Below, piece after piece: positions 8,194-11,021 of a stretch of 11,021 bases of DNA. The position numbers and the translations under genes were made by a program. The stretch comes from Pleurocapsa sp. MO_226.B13 (GTDB lineage Bacteria > Cyanobacteriota > Cyanobacteriia > Cyanobacteriales > Xenococcaceae): positions 1 to 11,021 of the forward strand of contig JASJEI010000073.1 in assembly GCA_030064795.1 (NCBI GenBank). Reading direction: 5' to 3'. The notes beneath the pieces were generated by a model. That model was not told the DNA's origin, searched no databases, and saw only the letters and a program-made list of their open reading frames with translations. Within the stretch, counting starts at the first letter, position 1; every line of letters begins with the position of its first letter.

Positions 8194-8271
8194 GGAGTTC
8201 GGAGTTAGTAGTTCGGAGTTCGGAGTTCGGAGTACTCGCTACGCGAGAAGCAAGCTACGGAGTTCGGAGTT
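8194..8271. repeat. Tandem heptamer repeat (GGAGTTC type), STRR-like
   Basis: Degenerate and exact copies of the heptamer GGAGTTC follow one another just after the exporter stop, interrupted at about 8234-8258 by a small palindrome-rich insert (CTCGCTACGCGAG). This is the style of cyanobacterial short tandemly repeated repetitive sequences. It is non-coding. Confidence 0.75.
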
Positions 8272-8435
8272 ATTATTCTCTTAATGAAATGATAGAGTGT
8301 TCGAGTAAATCGAAAATTATGAATTATAGAATTTTAAGCTTGCTCGAACTCACGTTTTTTTAGTTCGCGAAGCAGTATGCAGAGAAGATCGAGACTTGGA
8401 GACTTGGGGAATTGGGAACTGGGAGACTAAGGGAA

Positions 8436-8470
8436 AACTCCGAACTCCGAATTCCGAATTCCGAACTCAC
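8436..8470. repeat. Tandem heptamer repeat (ACTCCGA/ATTCCGA type), inverted relative to the upstream block
   Basis: Five successive heptamers of the form A(C/T)TCCGA run here. Their complement is TCGGAGT/TCGGAAT, the same unit as the block at 8194-8271 read on the other strand. The two blocks can thus pair as a long imperfect hairpin with about 165 bp between them. Confidence 0.7.
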
Positions 8471-8481
8471 ATTTAAAAACC

Positions 8482-8494
8482 TGCCATTTTGGCA
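8482..8494. promoter_or_regulatory. Dyad TGCCA-N3-TGGCA upstream of the RTX gene, candidate operator
   Basis: A perfect 5+5 bp inverted repeat with a 3-bp centre (TTT), flanked by C before and ACA after. The same dyad, with the same flanking C, central last T and following ACA, occurs at 10464-10476 before the next gene. It lies 204 bp before the RTX start. An operator or shared regulatory role is inference from the repetition. Confidence 0.4.
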
Positions 8495-8698
8495 ACAATC
8501 AAAAAACTAACTCCATTATTGTGAAAGGTAAGTAGCATTTCTCTCAAAGTGCGATCGAGCGATCGCGTGAGTTCGCCTTTTTGATAATTAAATAGGTAAG
8601 GAGTTTAGCCGTCACGCGAATTCAGGTTAAATCCGAATTTCAATGAGAATTGCTATCGATTTTCTATCTCAAATCTTGGAAATTAGGAGACGCGATCG

Positions 8699-9706
8699 AT
8701 GGTAGAAATTGAGCGCCAAATCGGCGAAGGAATCGCTGAAAGACGAGGAGAACGAGACGATAGAGTCACTCAAGAAAGCCTTCGAGATTCCTTGAGGGGT
8801 ACTGAAGGGGAAGATGCGATCGATGGAACTTCTGCTGGGGATATTATTCGCGGTGACGAAGGTAATGATAACCTAATGGGTTTGGGTGGAGATGATTTCC
8901 TCAAAGGAGATGAAGGGGAAGATGTAATCGATGGGGGAGAAGCAAACGATCTCATTTTTGGTGGTGATGAAGACGATGACCTAGATGGAGGCAACGGTCA
9001 TGATTCTCTGTTTGGGGATAGTGGCATGGACGAACTGAGTGGGGGTGATGGTGATGATTTTTTAAATGGAGGCAGAGATGACGATCTTCTCGTCGGTGAA
9101 GCTGGTAACGATAGTCTCAATGCGGGTTTGGGCGACGATTTCCTGTTTGGTGGTCTTGGTGATGATGAACTCAATGGCAATAGAGGCAATGACCAGTTAA
9201 CGGGAGGCATGGGCGACGATCTAATGAATGGAGTCGCGGGAAATGACATTCTGCTAGGAAAAGAAGGCAACGACGAACTTTTGGGTGGTGGGGATTTTGA
9301 CCAACTAAGTGGCGGTGATGGTGACGACACACTCGATGGAGGTACAGAAAATGACACTCTCTTTGGTGGTGCTGGTAATGATACTCTTACTGGTGGAAGT
9401 GGTGGAACGGAAACTGGAGAAATAGATACCCTAGTGGGTGAAGGTGATGCAGACACATTTGTCCTGGGAGATGTGGATAATGTGTTCTATGTCGGAGCGG
9501 GTACGGCAGATTTTGCTCTAATTCAAGATCTAGAAATTGGTGTGGATACCATTCAGCTTAACGCCAACAGCTTGGATAGTTATGATTTTGGGGTAGATGA
9601 AGGTGGCAATGCTCTAATTTTCTTTAATGACGATTTGATTGCTGCTGTCTTAGGAGTTGATGCTGAGATTCTCTTGGCTGGAGATGTTTTTAATTCGGCT
9701 AGTTAA
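8699..9706 (+). CDS. RTX-type calcium-binding repeat protein, probable secreted cargo
   Basis: The 335-residue product is very acidic and dominated by RTX nonapeptides of the form GGxGxDxLx. From residue 34 to 231 I count 22 consecutive in-phase nonapeptides, which would fold as a calcium-stabilised beta-roll outside the cell. A charged 33-residue N-terminus precedes them with no Sec signal and no double-glycine leader. The last 100 residues (from GEGDADTFVLGD, with IQDLEIGVDTIQL, NALIFFNDDLIAAV and LLAGDVF) form the C-terminal module common in cyanobacterial RTX proteins, presumed to carry the uncleaved type I secretion signal. ATG 8699 has AGGAGA at 8685-8690. No enzymatic domain is seen. 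It follows the exporter on the same strand after a 532-bp spacer and may be secreted by it, although RTX proteins usually use exporters whose C39-like domain lacks peptidase activity. The family call is firm; the cargo pairing is inferred. Confidence 0.9.
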   Translation: MVEIERQIGEGIAERRGERDDRVTQESLRDSLRGTEGEDAIDGTSAGDIIRGDEGNDNLMGLGGDDFLKGDEGEDVIDGGEANDLIFGGDEDDDLDGGNGHDSLFGDSGMDELSGGDGDDFLNGGRDDDLLVGEAGNDSLNAGLGDDFLFGGLGDDELNGNRGNDQLTGGMGDDLMNGVAGNDILLGKEGNDELLGGGDFDQLSGGDGDDTLDGGTENDTLFGGAGNDTLTGGSGGTETGEIDTLVGEGDADTFVLGDVDNVFYVGAGTADFALIQDLEIGVDTIQLNANSLDSYDFGVDEGGNALIFFNDDLIAAVLGVDAEILLAGDVFNSAS

Positions 9707-10339
9707 TTGACGATCGCTCTTGACTAATGACTAGCAACTAGTGATTTGCAGCAGAAATTTTTTCATCAACGATTTAAAATTGCTATCAAAATTATGGGTT
9801 GTCAAGATTATTTTATTTGTATATTTTAATTTGACAACGGTTTTCCCGCGACAATACATTTTTTCAGCTAATTATAATATCCTGATTGATGGCGCGGATA
9901 TAATTTTAAAAATAGGAAACCTGGCAATAGTAAATAATGCTATTGTTATGGCGATCGCGATTAGTAAATTGCCTTGCTACTTTTTCATCTACATTTAGAT
10001 TGTCTAGTAATTGACCTAGAACTCTCAAGATAATAATTGTAATTAATCTTAATAATAAGACTGCTTAGAAACTAGCTAAATTCTTGATGAATCTTGCGGT
10101 TAATGCAATTGAAGCCATAAACCAAAGTCATCTTCCCGAAAAAATCTATAAGCATACAATTTTAGTCGATCATCAACCAGAAGTAATAAAACTAAAATAT
10201 GGCAATTAGATTTTAATTGTCAATTAGACTTGGTTAGATTGCTCTGTCTAGTGTGAATAAGTTTCCCCAATCATGCAAGTAGTTTAAATCAGTTTTTCAA
10301 TTGAATAATAGTAATCCTAAATACTTCGTAAATCTAAGC

Positions 10340-10372
10340 AATGACCAATAACTAATGACCGATGACCAGAAA
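10340..10372. repeat. Short tandem repeat of TGACCAA/TAATGAC units
   Basis: Related heptamers (ATGACCA, ATAACTA, ATGACCG, ATGACCA) follow one another. This is another cyanobacterial STRR-like family, different from the GGAGTTC one. The copies are degenerate and the array is short. Confidence 0.5.
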
Positions 10373-10463
10373 TAGAATAATTCTCTTAATTCAGACAGGA
10401 ATACTAAACGACTGAAGATAAATAACGAATCTATAAATAATAAAAATTGACCCCAAACATTTC

Positions 10464-10476
10464 TGCCAGATTGGCA
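10464..10476. promoter_or_regulatory. Dyad TGCCA-N3-TGGCA upstream of the acidic protein gene, candidate operator
   Basis: A perfect inverted repeat with centre GAT, 89 bp before the ATG at 10566. Compared with 8482-8494 it matches at both arms, at the last central base, at the C before and at the ACA after. It could bind one regulator common to both candidate cargo genes. Confidence 0.4.
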
Positions 10477-10565
10477 ACATCGGGAAGAAATTTATTTCTA
10501 CTATCTTGGTAACGATACTTATAAATCGTCACAACAATTAATTATCGAAACCAAGGAGAAAAGCC

Positions 10566-11021
10566 ATGGGTGACATTAATTTTAATATTGAGAAAAATGT
10601 TGACCTGAATAAACAGGTTAACCTTCAGATTGATAAAGATGTTGACGTAAACGTAGTAAACGACGATCTACTGGCTACTGCTGAAACTGATGCCGAAGCT
10701 TTTGGAGAAAATGCACTAGCAGAAACTGATGCTTTTACCTACGTTAATGGAGAACCAGGAGAGGATCAACAAGGACCAGACCGTCCTGGTCTGGTTGATG
10801 TTTTAGGTAATACAACTAATATAATTTTAAGTGCTGACAGTGATGCAGATGGCGCATCAGATAGTTTGACCGTAGATTTTACCTCAGCAGGATCTGTCGC
10901 AGAAGATCTACCAGACGTAGATGATATTAACGGCTTTGGGTCGTTAGAAAGTTTGAGTTCACCACCACCTGATACACCTGATGTTCCCATACCAGATCCT
11001 CTTCTTTCTATTACTGATTTA
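10566..11021 (+). CDS. Acidic low-complexity protein, candidate exporter cargo (3' truncated by window)
   Basis: The first 152 residues are visible and the frame is still open at the window end. ATG 10566 has a good ribosome-binding site, AAGGAG at 10553-10558. The N-terminus alternates charged and hydrophobic residues in a repeating pattern (IEKNVDLNKQVNLQIDKDVDVNV, about 8-30), followed by an alanine/acid segment with an internal repeat (ATAETDAEAFG then ALAETDAFTY, about 38-60). The remainder is Asp/Ser/Pro-rich with PPPDTPDVPIPDP near the end. There is no Sec signal, no canonical double-glycine leader and no cysteine. I recall similar N-termini in cyanobacterial hypothetical proteins near C39/HlyD exporters, but cannot check this. 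Composition and position after the exporter and RTX genes suggest a secreted or surface protein; function is unknown. A perfect 8-bp-stem hairpin (10775-10795) lies inside the coding region. Confidence 0.7.
   Translation, partial: MGDINFNIEKNVDLNKQVNLQIDKDVDVNVVNDDLLATAETDAEAFGENALAETDAFTYVNGEPGEDQQGPDRPGLVDVLGNTTNIILSADSDADGASDSLTVDFTSAGSVAEDLPDVDDINGFGSLESLSSPPPDTPDVPIPDPLLSITDL

Larger units (their letters stand above)
8167..8698. other. Repeat-rich spacer between exporter and RTX genes
   Basis: This 532-bp stretch has no supported gene. It holds the GGAGTTC block, a purine-rich GACTTGG/GGGA block at about 8390-8433, the complementary-sense ACTCCGA block at 8436-8470, a T7 run at 8355-8361 flanked by imperfect arms (GCTTGCTCGAAC and GTTCGCGAAGC) that could act as a terminator, the dyad at 8482-8494, and one HIP1 site near 8561. 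The RTX gene therefore probably has its own promoter in the last 200 bp. Confidence 0.6.
9707..10565. other. Long AT-rich spacer
   Basis: These 859 bp carry no gene I would defend. Visible structure: a small dyad ACTAG-CAA-CTAGT (9730-9742) just after the RTX stop, a HIP1 site near 9951, tandem TGACCAA-like units at 10340-10372, and the TGCCA-N3-TGGCA dyad at 10464-10476. A 40-codon frame at 10087-10209 and an 85-codon GTG-started frame at 9741-9998 lack ribosome-binding sites and look like chance. The promoter of the downstream gene should be in the last 100 bp, but I see no convincing -35/-10 pair. Confidence 0.5.

Noticed and set aside
8194..8271. Repeats considered as a CRISPR array
   Set aside because: The units are 7 bp, contiguous and degenerate with no unique spacers, so they are STRR-like and not CRISPR.
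8770..9456. Two long minus-strand frames rich in serine and proline opposite the RTX gene
   Set aside because: They are the antisense reading of Gly/Asp repeat codons, a usual artefact of RTX genes.
9741..9998. Plus-strand 85-codon frame with hydrophobic stretches
   Set aside because: It starts at GTG without a ribosome-binding site in very AT-rich DNA, and its hydrophobicity follows from base composition (many ATT/TTT/TTA codons).
10087..10209. Plus-strand 40-codon frame ending in TILVDHQPEVIKLKYGN
   Set aside because: The composition is protein-like, but it is short, has no ribosome-binding site and matches nothing I know. It may be a gene remnant.

Overview
The window reads as chromosomal DNA of a cyanobacterium. 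The palindrome GCGATCGC (HIP1) occurs at least ten times in 11 kb, AT-rich spacers carry heptamer-type tandem repeats (STRR-like) and GC-rich palindromic repeats typical of cyanobacteria, and one gene belongs to the HetP family, which is known only from cyanobacteria. Nothing here fixes the genus. A filamentous or pleurocapsalean lineage would fit, but that is inference.

Layout, left to right. (1) Positions 2-129 form a short element with perfect 14-bp terminal inverted repeats, probably a MITE or collapsed insertion sequence. (2) Positions 324-1406 (+) encode a DJ-1/PfpI-like domain joined to a helical, ferritin-like C-terminal region; the expected nucleophilic cysteine is replaced. (3) A GC-rich repeat cluster precedes a small unknown gene at 1591-1929 (+). 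(4) That gene converges, with a 4-bp overlap, on a minus-strand pair: an HlyD-type membrane fusion protein (4207 down to 2558) and, 35 bp downstream, a HetP-family protein (2522 down to 1926). The HetP-like gene carries a large nested palindrome that is translated in frame. (5) A 758-bp divergent control region holds an exact tandem 11-bp direct repeat. (6) Positions 4966-8166 (+) encode a three-part exporter: cyclic-nucleotide-binding-like domain, C39 peptidase with an intact Cys/His/Asp triad, and ABC transmembrane plus ATPase domains. This is the architecture of HetC. (7) After a repeat-filled spacer comes an RTX-type calcium-binding protein (8699-9706, +). (8) A long AT-rich spacer leads to an acidic, low-complexity protein starting at 10566 and cut off by the window end.

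How the parts fit together. The C39-ABC exporter and HlyD adaptor would form the inner-membrane and periplasmic parts of a type I (peptidase-type) secretion machine; no TolC-like outer-membrane channel is visible. The RTX protein and the truncated acidic protein downstream are the obvious candidate cargoes. Both have, upstream, the same 13-bp dyad TGCCA-N3-TGGCA with extra flanking identity, which may be a shared operator. In heterocyst-forming Nostoc/Anabaena, hetC and hetP are neighbours. Here a HetP-family gene sits in an apparent operon with the HlyD adaptor and divergent from a HetC-like exporter, so the locus looks like a full secretion version of the hetC-hetP pair. This is the most interesting feature of the window.
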